The notes under the pieces: model-generated
What the model saw: only the letters and a program-made list of their open reading frames with translations
Told to the model about the DNA's origin: nothing
Databases searched by the model: none
Source of the DNA: Pleomorphomonas sp. PLEO
GTDB lineage: Bacteria; Pseudomonadota; Alphaproteobacteria; Rhizobiales; Pleomorphomonadaceae
Direction: 5' to 3'
NCBI RefSeq assembly: GCF_041320595.1
Contig: NZ_CP166625.1
Span: 3,098,001 to 3,162,000 of the forward strand
Length of the DNA: 64,000 nucleotides
Part shown: positions 1-8,279 of the stretch, piece by piece
Layout of the letters: every line of letters starts with the position of its first letter
Position numbering within the stretch: the first letter of the stretch is position 1
Program-made: the position numbers and the translations under genes

Positions 1-1025
1 GCGGTACCTCCGACGACAAGGGCCAGCTCCTGACCTTCCTGGAAGCCGTCCGCGCCTACAAAGAGGTCAGGGGCACGCTGCCGATCCGGCTGACCGTGCT
101 GTTCGAGGGCGAAGAGGAATCCGGTTCGCCATCTCTGAGACCGTTCCTGCTCGCCAATGCCGAGGAGCTCCGCGCCGATTTCGCCATGGTCTGCGATACG
201 TCGATGTGGGATGCCGAGACGCCGGCAATCTGTGCCAGTCTGCGCGGCCTTGTCGGGGAGGAAGTTATCATTACGGCGGCCGATCGTGATCTGCACTCCG
301 GCGGATACGGTGGCGCCGCAGCCAACCCTATTCATATTCTTTCGGACATTCTGGCTGGCCTTCACGACCGGACAGGGGCCGTGACGCTTCCTGGGTTTTA
401 CGATGGCGTGGAGGAGGTCCCTGGGGCGATCAAGGCAGATTGGCAGCGGCTCGAGGAAACTTCGCCGGGGTTTCTGACCGATATCGGTCTGTCGCGGCTT
501 TCCGGCGAACAGGGGCGGTCGCGGCTGGAATTGATCTGGGCTCGGCCAACAGCCGAGATCAACGGTATCAGTGGCGGCTATGCCGGCGATGGTTTCAAGA
601 CGGTGATCGCTTCCAAGGCCACTGCCAAGGTGTCGTTTCGCTTGGTCGGCAGCCAAGATCCTCTGAAGATCCGAGAGAGTTTTCGCGCCTATTCGCGGTC
701 GAAGGTGCCGGAAGACTGCAAGGTCGAGTTCGCCTCGCACGGTGCCTCGCCGGGAATCCAGCTCCCCTATGACTCGCCGGTCCTTGATAAGGCGAGGGCG
801 GCCCTGTCGCACGAATGGCCCAAGCCGGCCATCGTGGTGGGCGGAGGCGGTTCCATCCCCGTCGTCGGCGACTTCCGCTCCATCCTTGGCATGGATTCGC
901 TGCTCACCGGTTTCTCCCTTGCCGACGATCGCGTTCATTCGCCCAATGAGAAGTATGATCTCGCCTCGTTCCACAAGGGCATCCGCTCCTGGGTTAGGAT
1001 CATAGACGCGGTGGGTGCAAAGTAA
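1..1025 (+). CDS. M20-family metallopeptidase/dipeptidase, 5' truncated
   Basis: The reading frame is open from base 3 and ends at TAA 1023-1025, so the gene enters from the left edge and lacks its N-terminus. The first visible residues, GTSDDKGQ, are the M20 metal-binding Asp region. FEGEEESGS follows, carrying the general-base and metal-binding Glu pair of M20 peptidases, then a dimerisation (lid) domain introduced by DLHSGGYGG. The C-terminal part contains GGGGSIPVVGDF and the metal-binding His in DDRVHSPNE. Family knowledge: cytosolic di-zinc hydrolases cleaving dipeptides or N-acyl amino acids. The substrate cannot be read from the sequence. About 340 residues are present, so roughly 100-130 are missing upstream. 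Confidence 0.88.
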   Translation, partial: GTSDDKGQLLTFLEAVRAYKEVRGTLPIRLTVLFEGEEESGSPSLRPFLLANAEELRADFAMVCDTSMWDAETPAICASLRGLVGEEVIITAADRDLHSGGYGGAAANPIHILSDILAGLHDRTGAVTLPGFYDGVEEVPGAIKADWQRLEETSPGFLTDIGLSRLSGEQGRSRLELIWARPTAEINGISGGYAGDGFKTVIASKATAKVSFRLVGSQDPLKIRESFRAYSRSKVPEDCKVEFASHGASPGIQLPYDSPVLDKARAALSHEWPKPAIVVGGGGSIPVVGDFRSILGMDSLLTGFSLADDRVHSPNEKYDLASFHKGIRSWVRIIDAVGAK

Positions 1026-1473
1026 TCATGGCCTGCGAGAGGGCCGCGGACGGCGGCGGCCTGGTATTATCCTCTCCGAGCTGTTTCAAACGGCGTGTGC
1101 CAAAGGGTATCAACCGGCGTATTTTTTTGCCTAGGTTGTAGAAGGTTGCACCTGAGACGCTGCGCCTTGCGACCATCGACGCCTCTCGCATCGACCGCTT
1201 AGGTGATTGCGTATTGTGCCATGATTCCAAGAGTACAGTGTCTTCTCATGCAACAAACATTGCGACAGAATTGAATTCTAACGATCTTATGCAAGAAACA
1301 TCGCATGATGTCCGATGCCTGAATTGAGGGCTCGCGTATCCATACGGTGTGGGTCGAATTTATTGTGGAGAAGGCAGGTTTCTGTGTGGTCTTTATTAAA
1401 AATTTATTTGAAGCGAATGGCCGTAGCCATTAGAGGTCAGCCGGCTGAGGACTCCTGAATTAACGAGTAATCT
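1026..1473. other. Intergenic region, 448 bp, no gene
   Basis: No coding frame here looks real. The right half is clearly more AT-rich than the neighbouring genes and probably holds the promoter of the small ABM-like gene at 1474. A repeat and palindrome arrangement at 1248-1305 is listed separately. Confidence 0.5.
1248..1305. promoter_or_regulatory. Candidate operator: paired 17-bp direct repeats flanking a palindrome
   Basis: Two near-identical 17-mers start at 1248 and 1289 (consensus ATGCAAnAAACATnGCn, 14 of 17 identical), 41 bp apart, about four helical turns. Between them at 1267-1279 is the palindrome AGAATT-G-AATTCT. Same-face spacing plus a central dyad is typical of sites for a cooperative regulator. 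The target would be the gene at 1474. No regulator gene is adjacent, so the assignment is inference. Confidence 0.35.
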
Positions 1474-1818
1474 ATGGAAAGCGATGCGGTCCCTTCCGTC
1501 GAGATGCCTATTGTCCGGTTAGATCGGTTTATAATCCCACGTAACGCCTACGCAGAATTTTTGGGAAGACTGAAAGACATTCATGCTCTTTTGCATGTAC
1601 AACCAGGATTAAAACACGATATTCTCTTCGAAAGACCTGTGACCGCCGACTCCGTTCATTTGATATCTATGGTCGAGTGGGAGAATCAAGCCGCCTCCGC
1701 TGCCGCGAAGACGGTGGTGGAAAGTTATTGTATTGCGAACAACTTCGACCGGGATGAGACTATTGATCGTCTCAAAATCATAGCTGATATCGGAATATAT
1801 TCTGTTTCGCAGGGGTAA
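1474..1818 (+). CDS. Small ABM-like (antibiotic biosynthesis monooxygenase fold) protein
   Basis: A 114-residue protein with the layout of the dimeric alpha/beta ABM fold: a first strand (IVRLDRFIIP), a helix (AYAEFLGRLKDIHALL), a QPG turn followed by the second strand (QPGLKHDILFE), and the strand HLISMVEWEN followed by a helix with alternating Ala/Lys. The QPG-strand-W/E pattern is common in ABM proteins, which include cofactor-free monooxygenases and heme-degrading enzymes, but many members have no known reaction. The gene stands alone, with repeats upstream at 1248-1305. Base composition is more AT-rich than its neighbours. The fold assignment is moderately sure; function is unknown. Confidence 0.6.
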   Translation: MESDAVPSVEMPIVRLDRFIIPRNAYAEFLGRLKDIHALLHVQPGLKHDILFERPVTADSVHLISMVEWENQAASAAAKTVVESYCIANNFDRDETIDRLKIIADIGIYSVSQG

Positions 1819-2194
1819 TTCGGTCATTTCATCGGCTTTGACGATTGGTTCGTCTTATCTTGAGCAGATACCATGACGTGGTTCCTGTCTTTGCCGCTGA
1901 CGTTGGCGGCGAGCCGCATCCCATTCTCGCCGTAGGTAGGGTGTCGCTGACGGCTGGTTGTCGCCTCGGCGACAGCGATTTCGAGTGGCAAGTCCTGCAC
2001 TGGACAGATTTCGCCGGCTGAACCGTCGATGGTGGGTGCATCGTGTGTTCTAGTCCGGTGTCGCAGATGCAGCTCTCTCCGAAATTCCAGGTAGCTCATA
2101 AATTCCGCATCCCATTGCTTCCTGTTTGTCGGCTCTCGCAGAGTTCGGCTGAGGCGAGTTTTCCAATGAGCGTTTCGTTGGGATGGAGGCGGTA
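1819..2194. other. Intergenic region, no convincing gene
   Basis: Open frames on both strands are short and overlapping. One plus-strand frame at about 1845-2020 stays open for some 55 codons with protein-like composition (PVFAADVGGEPHPILAVG) but has no start codon with a ribosome-binding site, and I do not recognise it. It could be a gene remnant. The 3' end carries the GGAGG (2185-2189) used by the XdhC gene. Confidence 0.4.
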
Positions 2195-3166
2195 ATGCGG
2201 GCGCTCTTTGCCACACTTATTCGTCTTGTCGAACGCGATGGCTCGGCCGCGCTGGTGACAGTTTCTGCGACACACGGATCTGCGCCGCGCGAAGCCGGTG
2301 CGCGTGTCGTTGTGGCGCGCGGCGGCGCCATCTCAGGCACAATCGGCGGCGGACGCCTAGAGCACGAGGCGATCCAGCGCGCCCTACAACTCATGGAAGC
2401 CGGGCGCGATGCGACCGAGCTGATGCGCTTGGCACTCGGCCCCTCCCTGGGGCAGTGCTGTGGCGGCGATGTGACGTTGGTCGTGGAGGTGTTTGGGCGG
2501 AGCCGACTCGATCAGCTGGGAGATCTCGCCAGAGCCGAGGCCAGAGGCCCGTTTCAAACCCTATCCCAGTTGGTCGATGGCGTTCCGATGGTCCGCGCGA
2601 TCAACGAAGGGCAACCAGCTGGCAATACCGTTCTTCTCAAGGAAGACGGTACGCTCCTGGAAAGCTTTGGCAGCCCGTTGCGTGACCTCCTGCTGTTCGG
2701 GGCAGGTCACGTCGGTAAGGCATTGGTGCTGGCGTTGGCCCCGCTGCCATTCAGTGTTCGCTGGATCGACAGCCGTCCGGAGATGTTCCCGAACCTGCCC
2801 TTCGCCAATCTTAACTGCGTGGTCAGCGACCAGCCCGCCGCCGAAGCCGCGCGAGCTCCCGATGGGGCATTCGTGATCATCATGACGCATGATCACGGTC
2901 TCGATCTCAATATCCTGGACGCCGCCCTGCGTTTGAACCGTCTGCCTTATGTCGGCCTCATCGGCAGCGCCACCAAGCGCACTCGGTTTGAACATCGGCT
3001 AAAGGCGCTCGGCCATTCCGAAGCGCACGCCAGATCCTTCGTTTGTCCGATCGGCATTCCCGGCATCTTGTCAAAAGAGCCGGCGGTAATCGCTGCCAGC
3101 GTCGCAGCGGATCTGTTGCTGCAGGATCAGAAGGTCAGGGATATGGCCGATCAATTCGTCGCGTGA
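2195..3166 (+). CDS. XdhC/CoxI-family molybdenum cofactor insertion protein
   Basis: The N-terminal XdhC_CoxI domain is seen in LVERDGSAALVTVSATHGSAP, GGAISGTIGGGRLE and the GQCCGG cysteine motif. A C-terminal Rossmann domain begins at LLFGAGHVGKALV and ends with YVGLIGSATKR. Family knowledge: XdhC proteins bind molybdenum cofactor, promote its sulfuration and deliver it to xanthine dehydrogenase-type enzymes. ATG 2195 is preferred over the in-frame ATG 2183 because GGAGG at 2185-2189 lies 5 nt before it and overlaps the upstream ATG. No molybdenum hydroxylase subunit is in the window, so its client is elsewhere or just outside. Confidence 0.88.
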   Translation: MRALFATLIRLVERDGSAALVTVSATHGSAPREAGARVVVARGGAISGTIGGGRLEHEAIQRALQLMEAGRDATELMRLALGPSLGQCCGGDVTLVVEVFGRSRLDQLGDLARAEARGPFQTLSQLVDGVPMVRAINEGQPAGNTVLLKEDGTLLESFGSPLRDLLLFGAGHVGKALVLALAPLPFSVRWIDSRPEMFPNLPFANLNCVVSDQPAAEAARAPDGAFVIIMTHDHGLDLNILDAALRLNRLPYVGLIGSATKRTRFEHRLKALGHSEAHARSFVCPIGIPGILSKEPAVIAASVAADLLLQDQKVRDMADQFVA

Positions 3167-3493
3167 GCCTGAGAGCCTGAGGGGCGGGGCGAGCTCGGCC
3201 GGTTCGCTTCGAACGATCTGTAAATCTGGGCACGATGTGTTGAAACGTAGCATTTTCAATGCCGCCTTCGCCGGGATAAGCGCCATTTGGTGCTTCTCTT
3301 GGAAGCCCCGTAACACGCTCGGCAAAAGCCGGACGTGCGGGCAAGCCGATTGATTCATGCGGCTTTTAGATTCACTATGTTACTTTCGAATAAGTAAGAC
3401 GCCTGCGATTTCGGCGAAGGCAGGCATATTGGCCTTGATGTGCGTATTTATACTTGGTCTTCGTGTAAGCTTTTGTGAGAAATAGGTGGTGCG
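3167..3493. other. Intergenic region, 327 bp, nothing recognised
   Basis: No credible open frame. The last 150 bp are AT-rich and end in AGGTGG just before the TTG start of the diguanylate cyclase gene, so a promoter is likely there. I could not define the -35 and -10 boxes. Confidence 0.4.
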
Positions 3494-4720
3494 TTGGGCG
3501 GCTTTCTCGACATTCCCACGCTTCTGTTCACGGTGTCGGCCGCGAGCTTCTGCATTTGTGTCAGCCTGATCCTGATCTGGTCGTCCGCACGTCGCGAGAC
3601 CTGCATCCTGTCCTGGGGAGTGACGTTCGGACTGGCCGTCTTGACCATGTCCTTGGTCGCCCTGCGTGGTCGCGTGCCCGACGTTTTGTCTGTCACCGCC
3701 GCGGATGCCGTTTTGCTCGGTTCTTTCGGCCTCCTTTGGCTAGGCTATCGCCAGTTTACCGGTCTCACCAGTCGCTTCGATCGCTGGATCGCCGGCGCTG
3801 GCGCGTTGATCTGGGTAGTCATCGCGGCGACCAGCTCACTTTTCGACGATATCAACACTCGCTCGGCCGTACTGTCAGGTATCGAGTTCGCCTATCTTCT
3901 CTTTGTCGTTGTCGATCTTGTTCGCCACTATCCGCATGAGCCACTGCCGTCGGTCGGATTGACCACGGTGCTCGTCGGGGCTCACGCCGCGGTTCAGATC
4001 TACCGGGTTGTCTCGTCGATTACGACGCCGCTCGATCCTGCCACTGTCGTGTTGCCCAACAGTCTGGTCATGGGGCTCGGCTTGATCGAATCATCAGTTT
4101 TTGTGGTCTTCCTCGGCCTGCTACAACTGGTGCTGATCGGGCAGCGCTCGGAACGTCGCTTCCGTATTGTCGCCGAAACCGACTCGCTGACTGGTTTGGC
4201 CAACCGTCGCCATTTTCTCGAGCGTGTCGGACCGGCTCTCATCGGCGATGACGAACGCGGTGCCCTGATCCTGTTCGATATCGACCATTTCAAGCTGGTC
4301 AACGACACTCATGGACATCCCACCGGCGATCGCGCCTTGATAGCGTTCGCAGCCATCTTGGCGGCGGCGGCACCCACCGGTGGTATCGCCTCTCGGGTCG
4401 GTGGTGAGGAGTTCGCCCTGTTCTTGCCCCAAGCGACCATCGACGAGGCGGCCGAGGTGGCCGATCGAATTCGCCGCATGACCGTCGATCTTCGCATTGT
4501 CGCGACCACGGGTGCCGTAAGTCTGACTGTCAGTTGCGGCGTTGCTGGCATTGGCGAAACCGGGCCTGACTTTCAGAGCCTGCACGTGGCAGCCGACAGC
4601 GCTCTTTATGCCGCCAAGAGCGCCGGCCGCAATCAGGTCGCCGTCCATCGATCCCCACTACCAAGCGCGCAAAGGCGCCCAGATAGAGGTGGCGCGGCTG
4701 CCGTGATCGCCGGCCGATGA
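3494..4720 (+). CDS. Membrane-anchored GGDEF diguanylate cyclase
   Basis: The N-terminal ~200 residues form about six hydrophobic membrane segments (LLFTVSAASFCICVSLILIW onward), a MASE-like sensor region. A short linker leads to a GGDEF domain with DSLTGLANRRHF, the metal- and substrate-binding DIDHFKLVNDTHGH, and the active-site loop GGEEF at about residue 300. Predicted reaction: two GTP to cyclic di-GMP at the inner membrane. The allosteric inhibitory RxxD five residues before GGEEF is absent, so product inhibition at that site is unlikely. The start is TTG 3494 with AGG 3484-3486 upstream, since no ATG or GTG fits the frame. The gene precedes a two-component system by 158 bp and may be part of its circuit. 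Confidence 0.87.
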   Translation: MGGFLDIPTLLFTVSAASFCICVSLILIWSSARRETCILSWGVTFGLAVLTMSLVALRGRVPDVLSVTAADAVLLGSFGLLWLGYRQFTGLTSRFDRWIAGAGALIWVVIAATSSLFDDINTRSAVLSGIEFAYLLFVVVDLVRHYPHEPLPSVGLTTVLVGAHAAVQIYRVVSSITTPLDPATVVLPNSLVMGLGLIESSVFVVFLGLLQLVLIGQRSERRFRIVAETDSLTGLANRRHFLERVGPALIGDDERGALILFDIDHFKLVNDTHGHPTGDRALIAFAAILAAAAPTGGIASRVGGEEFALFLPQATIDEAAEVADRIRRMTVDLRIVATTGAVSLTVSCGVAGIGETGPDFQSLHVAADSALYAAKSAGRNQVAVHRSPLPSAQRRPDRGGAAAVIAGR

Positions 4721-4878
4721 GCGGGTCTTTTCATCGCCTATGGGGATCTTGGTGGCACTGGTCGTTCACGACCGACATCAATGCGACGAGCCGTCTCCGT
4801 TCTGATGAGTCCGACAGGCAACCGACAGCTTCGAGATAGCAAGACTGGCGCCGGGAGCCGGATAGGGTCGTTTCGAAA

Positions 4879-5556
4879 TTGCGCATTCTCTATGTGGAAG
4901 ACAACAGGGCACTCGGCGACGCAGTCGCCAAGGCGTTGCGAGCAAATGGTTTTACGGTTGATGCGTTTACAACCGCCTTCGATGCGGAAGAAGCCGCCGC
5001 GACGACGTCATATGATGCCATCGTCCTCGATCTCGGCTTGCCCGATCGTGATGGCATGGAACTACTCGAAGCTCTGCGAGGATCGGGCGTGGCTAGCCCC
5101 ATCCTGCTGCTGACGGCACGAGATGCTCCGTCCGACGTGATCGCTGGTCTCAACGCCGGTGCCGACGATTATCTGAAAAAGCCCTTCAACATGGACGAGC
5201 TCATTGCGCGTCTTCGTGCCCAACTGCGCCGGGTAGGGCAGCCGCTCAGCATTGTGTTCCAGGAGGGCAACGTGGATCTCGATACGTCGATGCGGCTGTG
5301 TCGCATCGACGGGCGCGATGTCGACCTCAGCCGGCGCGAATTTGGTGCTCTGGAGCTTCTTATGCGCCGCGCCGGAAGCGTCATAACCAAGGTCGCATTC
5401 GAGGAGGCGTTGTACGGGTTCGGCGAAGAGGTCAGTTCGAACGCCATCGAGGTCCTTGTGCATCGCCTCAGAAAACGCCTGGTCGGAGCCGGCGCCCAAA
5501 TCGAAGTCCATACTCTGCGCGGCATCGGTTACATGCTGACCAGAGGGGTATCGTGA
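4879..5556 (+). CDS. OmpR/PhoB-family response regulator
   Basis: 225 residues. The receiver domain (about 1-118) has the acidic pair E7-D8, phospho-acceptor D51 in IVLDLGLP, T79 and K101 in LKKPF. The winged-helix DNA-binding domain (about 130-222) includes LSRREFGALELLMRRAG and IEVLVHRLRKRL and ends in the typical TLRGIGYML. The start is TTG 4879, which gives the family-standard N-terminus RILYVEDN. The 3' end overlaps the kinase gene by 4 nt (GTGA), so the two are translationally coupled. It closely resembles QseB/PmrA/TctD-type regulators. Probable targets are its own operon or the convergent biosynthetic operon at 6865-11771; that link is inference. Confidence 0.92.
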   Translation: MRILYVEDNRALGDAVAKALRANGFTVDAFTTAFDAEEAAATTSYDAIVLDLGLPDRDGMELLEALRGSGVASPILLLTARDAPSDVIAGLNAGADDYLKKPFNMDELIARLRAQLRRVGQPLSIVFQEGNVDLDTSMRLCRIDGRDVDLSRREFGALELLMRRAGSVITKVAFEEALYGFGEEVSSNAIEVLVHRLRKRLVGAGAQIEVHTLRGIGYMLTRGVS

Positions 5557-6911
5557 AGGTCGGGCCGCGTGGGCTGTTTGGCCGCCTGACGATCGGGCTC
5601 CTGCTGGCCGCCGTCGCCGCGATCCTTTTCGCTGCGGCCTTTCTTTATTTCCGATTTCAGGCTTACGAGACCCAATTTCGTGAAGGAACCTTGCGCAGCT
5701 TCGCGCGAGCCATTGCCGCCGACGTGGTCGCGAGCGGTGAGCGAAGCTTTTCGGCTGGTCGCCGAACCCAAACGCTGATCGATCGTGCCAACGGTCTCTA
5801 TGTAGTCCTTGATGCTGAGGGCCAATGGCTGGGCGGCAATTCGCCCAATCGGGATGCCTTCGTGCCGTTGGATGGCAAAGAAGGATTCTTTTTCGAACTG
5901 CCGGCTGGGCCAGCTCAAACGACCCGCTACGGCCTTGCCACGGCGATCGTTGGAACCGATCGGCCGTTATTCGTCGAAGTCGTCTTTCCCGGCGGGGAGA
6001 TCGTTTTCGACTCCGTGCTTGAAGAGTTCACCAAGGACATCGCCTGGCTATGGCTGCCATTCCTGGTTCTCATGCTGGTTACCAACCTCGGGGTCGCTCA
6101 CATTGCGCTGAGGCCGGTTCGCACCGCCGTCGCTCAGGCTGAGGCCATCGCGACGCAGGCTACAATTGTCACCATCGACGAAACGGGGCTGCCGGATGAT
6201 GTGCGGGCTCTTGTGCGAGCGGTCAACCTTGCATTCGCTCGGCTCCGGGCGGGGTATCGCGCACTCGAAGAATTCGTCGCGGACGTTGCTCACGATCTGA
6301 GGACGCCGATCGCGGTTCTGAAATTGCAATTGGCCGATCGCGGCGATGACGAGAGGTCCCTATTGGATCCGGAAATCAACCGCATGGAGCGAATGATTGA
6401 GCAATTGCTGGACCGGGCCCGCCTAGGCCGGATCCAGCTGTCGCCAGATGATCACGTCGATCTCGGTGAAGTCTGCCGACGGGTGGCGGAGCTTATGGCG
6501 CCGCTTGTCGTCACCAGCGGCAGGTCCATCGAGCTGATCGGCGCCGAACGTCCCCTTCCAGTGTCCGGATTGTTCGACGAACTCTTCCGGGCGATGCGAA
6601 ACCTCGTCGAAAACGCGCTGTCGCACGCGCCAGCCGGCAGTGAGATTTCGGTGGCAATCGACCGTGACAGTTGCTCGGTCAGCGTCATCGACGACGGGCC
6701 GGGCTTTTCGGCGTCCATCCTGTCCCGCGACCTGTCCTCGCGGGCGCCCCTGCGCAGCGATCGGCTTGGTGGTGTCGGGCTTGGGCTGTCGATCGCGGCG
6801 CGAACTCTAAGGGCCTTTGGCGGTCAGCTGGTCCTTGAAAATGCGCCGCGCCGTGGTGCCAAGGCTACCATGATGCTGAAGCCTTGGGCTCCGCTGGATC
6901 GGTCGTCATGA
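5553..6911 (+). CDS. Two-component sensor histidine kinase
   Basis: With GTG 5553 (preceded by AGAGGGG, overlapping the regulator stop as GTGA) the protein has 452 residues. A longer in-frame extension exists but would run through the regulator gene. Transmembrane segment 1 is at about residues 12-33, a periplasmic sensor region at 34-163 and segment 2 at about 164-184. A HAMP-like linker follows, then HisKA with H247 in VAHDLRTP. The ATPase domain has the N box RNLVENALSHA, G1 DDGPGF and G2 GGVGLGLSIA. It phosphorylates the regulator encoded immediately upstream. The stimulus is unknown. Its last 47 bp overlap the convergent methyltransferase gene. Confidence 0.92.
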   Translation: MKVGPRGLFGRLTIGLLLAAVAAILFAAAFLYFRFQAYETQFREGTLRSFARAIAADVVASGERSFSAGRRTQTLIDRANGLYVVLDAEGQWLGGNSPNRDAFVPLDGKEGFFFELPAGPAQTTRYGLATAIVGTDRPLFVEVVFPGGEIVFDSVLEEFTKDIAWLWLPFLVLMLVTNLGVAHIALRPVRTAVAQAEAIATQATIVTIDETGLPDDVRALVRAVNLAFARLRAGYRALEEFVADVAHDLRTPIAVLKLQLADRGDDERSLLDPEINRMERMIEQLLDRARLGRIQLSPDDHVDLGEVCRRVAELMAPLVVTSGRSIELIGAERPLPVSGLFDELFRAMRNLVENALSHAPAGSEISVAIDRDSCSVSVIDDGPGFSASILSRDLSSRAPLRSDRLGGVGLGLSIAARTLRAFGGQLVLENAPRRGAKATMMLKPWAPLDRSS

Positions 6912-7584
6912 CGGTCGGCATCCTGCTTCGTTCGGCCGTTGCCATCCAACCCCTCATTTTCAGAGGCAGCGCAACGGGAGTCAGCCTTATGTTCTCGGGT
7001 GCAAATCCGGCAGCGGCAAGCATGGCCTCAAGATCGGCCTCACCGTAGAGACGGTGGGTTTCCGGTCCAGCCAAACGCCAGCGCTTCATGGTATCGCTGT
7101 CCGTGACGTAAAGGACGAGCCGCCCGCCCGGCCGCAGCACGCGATGGAGTTCGCGTGCTGCGACGCCTTCTTGATCGAAGAAGTAGGCGACATTGACGGC
7201 AAGTATCTTATCGAAACTCGCGTCGGGCCAGGGAAGGTCGAAAAGGCTGCCGACGCGCAAGTCCATCGTGCCACCGGCCCGCATGTTTCGCCGGCGTGCC
7301 TGGTCGACCATTTCGGCGGAGCGGTCGATGCCGTGCAGACGGCAACCCGGCGCGGCGGCGAGAATACTCCCGAGCGCCTGTCCCGGACCAAAGCCGACTT
7401 CGAGAATCGCCTCGCCCGCCTGAGGGGCCAGCGCGGCGACCGCCCGCTCGTTAGGAGCCCGGTTGAGAGGGACCATGATGTGTCCCAGAAGCCGGCCGGC
7501 GACACCCTTCGGGTGGGCGAGCTGGTGGTCGATCCAGCTCCAGAGGTCGCCGCCGTCTCTCTGTTTTGAAAGAATTGGGGTCAC
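6865..7584 (-). CDS. Class I SAM-dependent methyltransferase
   Basis: 239 residues. The SAM-binding motif I is ILEVGFGPGQAL, with the ribose-binding acidic residue in HGIDRS. Motif II/III is seen in LPWPDASFDKILAVN and LRPGGRLVLY. This is the UbiE/Methyltransf_11 type acting on small molecules or lipids; the acceptor is unknown. The ATG overlaps the stop of the upstream TPR-like gene by 4 nt (ATGA), so it is the last gene of the six-gene minus-strand operon. It could tailor whatever that operon makes. Its 3' end runs 47 bp into the convergent histidine kinase gene, an unusual antisense overlap. Confidence 0.88.
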   Translation of the reverse strand: MTPILSKQRDGGDLWSWIDHQLAHPKGVAGRLLGHIMVPLNRAPNERAVAALAPQAGEAILEVGFGPGQALGSILAAAPGCRLHGIDRSAEMVDQARRRNMRAGGTMDLRVGSLFDLPWPDASFDKILAVNVAYFFDQEGVAARELHRVLRPGGRLVLYVTDSDTMKRWRLAGPETHRLYGEADLEAMLAAAGFAPENIRLTPVALPLKMRGWMATAERSRMPTVMTTDPAEPKASASW

Positions 7585-8249
7585 GTCTTTGCCTGCAGCT
7601 TGGCAAGATCTTCCTTGATCACTTGGCGGCGGCTCTTGTCCCAGAGCGGCCGCAACGGGCTCTCCGGTATCGACAGGGCATAGGTGAAGACTTGGCGCGC
7701 CTTGTCATTTTCACCTTGGTTCATCAGGAAATCGCCGTAAAAATACCAGGCGTCGAGGCCCTGCGGCGCGGAGCTCGTCGCCTGCTCTAGGAGGGCCCGG
7801 GCTTTCTGGTTGTCACCGAAGGCGATCGGAAAGCCGGGAACACGATAGTAGAGAACCCCGAGGCTGGCCGGTGCACCGGCGTTGAGGGCGGTGGGGTTTT
7901 CCGCATAGGCTTTTTCGAGAGTGACCTTTGCCTGCTTGACCAGTGACAGCGCCGAAAAGGCCGATGCCATGGAGGCCTGTTCCGATTTCAGGATGCCGTC
8001 CCAGATCTCGGCCTCGACCCGAGTGGGGTAACGGGCCAGAAGAGCGTCCGCTTCCGCGCCGACCTTTTCCATTTCGGCTGTTTGCTTGTCGCCCGGGGGA
8101 ATTGTGAATTTCACGGTTTCCCAACGGATCTCAAGATCATGCAGGGCGCCGTCGAATGCAGGATCGGCGTCGGCGAACGCCGGGGCGGAGGAGAACACCA
8201 TGGCGCCGAGAAAGGCAGCGCGAATTGCGGTGACGCGAGTTGAGCTCAT
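7581..8249 (-). CDS. Exported TPR-like helical-repeat protein
   Basis: 222 residues beginning with a Sec signal peptide (IRAAFLGAMVFSSAPAFA, probable cleavage after AFADA). The mature part consists of alpha-helical pairs resembling TPR/TRAP-T repeats: ALLARYPTRVEAEIWDG, AKVTLEKAYAENPTALNAG, ARALLEQATSSAPQGLDAW, ARQVFTYALSIP. A periplasmic location is expected. It probably acts as a scaffold or binding protein rather than an enzyme, since no catalytic motif is visible. It sits between the SDR (30 bp gap) and the methyltransferase (4-nt overlap) in one operon, so it may hold or receive the pathway product outside the inner membrane. The exact role is unknown. Confidence 0.75.
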   Translation of the reverse strand: MSSTRVTAIRAAFLGAMVFSSAPAFADADPAFDGALHDLEIRWETVKFTIPPGDKQTAEMEKVGAEADALLARYPTRVEAEIWDGILKSEQASMASAFSALSLVKQAKVTLEKAYAENPTALNAGAPASLGVLYYRVPGFPIAFGDNQKARALLEQATSSAPQGLDAWYFYGDFLMNQGENDKARQVFTYALSIPESPLRPLWDKSRRQVIKEDLAKLQAKT

Positions 8250-8279
8250 TATTTGGATTCCGTGTATGGGGTTGGGACT

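Noticed and set aside
1824-2216. Overlapping minus-strand frames before XdhC
   Set aside because: No family similarity and they overlap the XdhC ribosome-binding region; region treated as non-coding.
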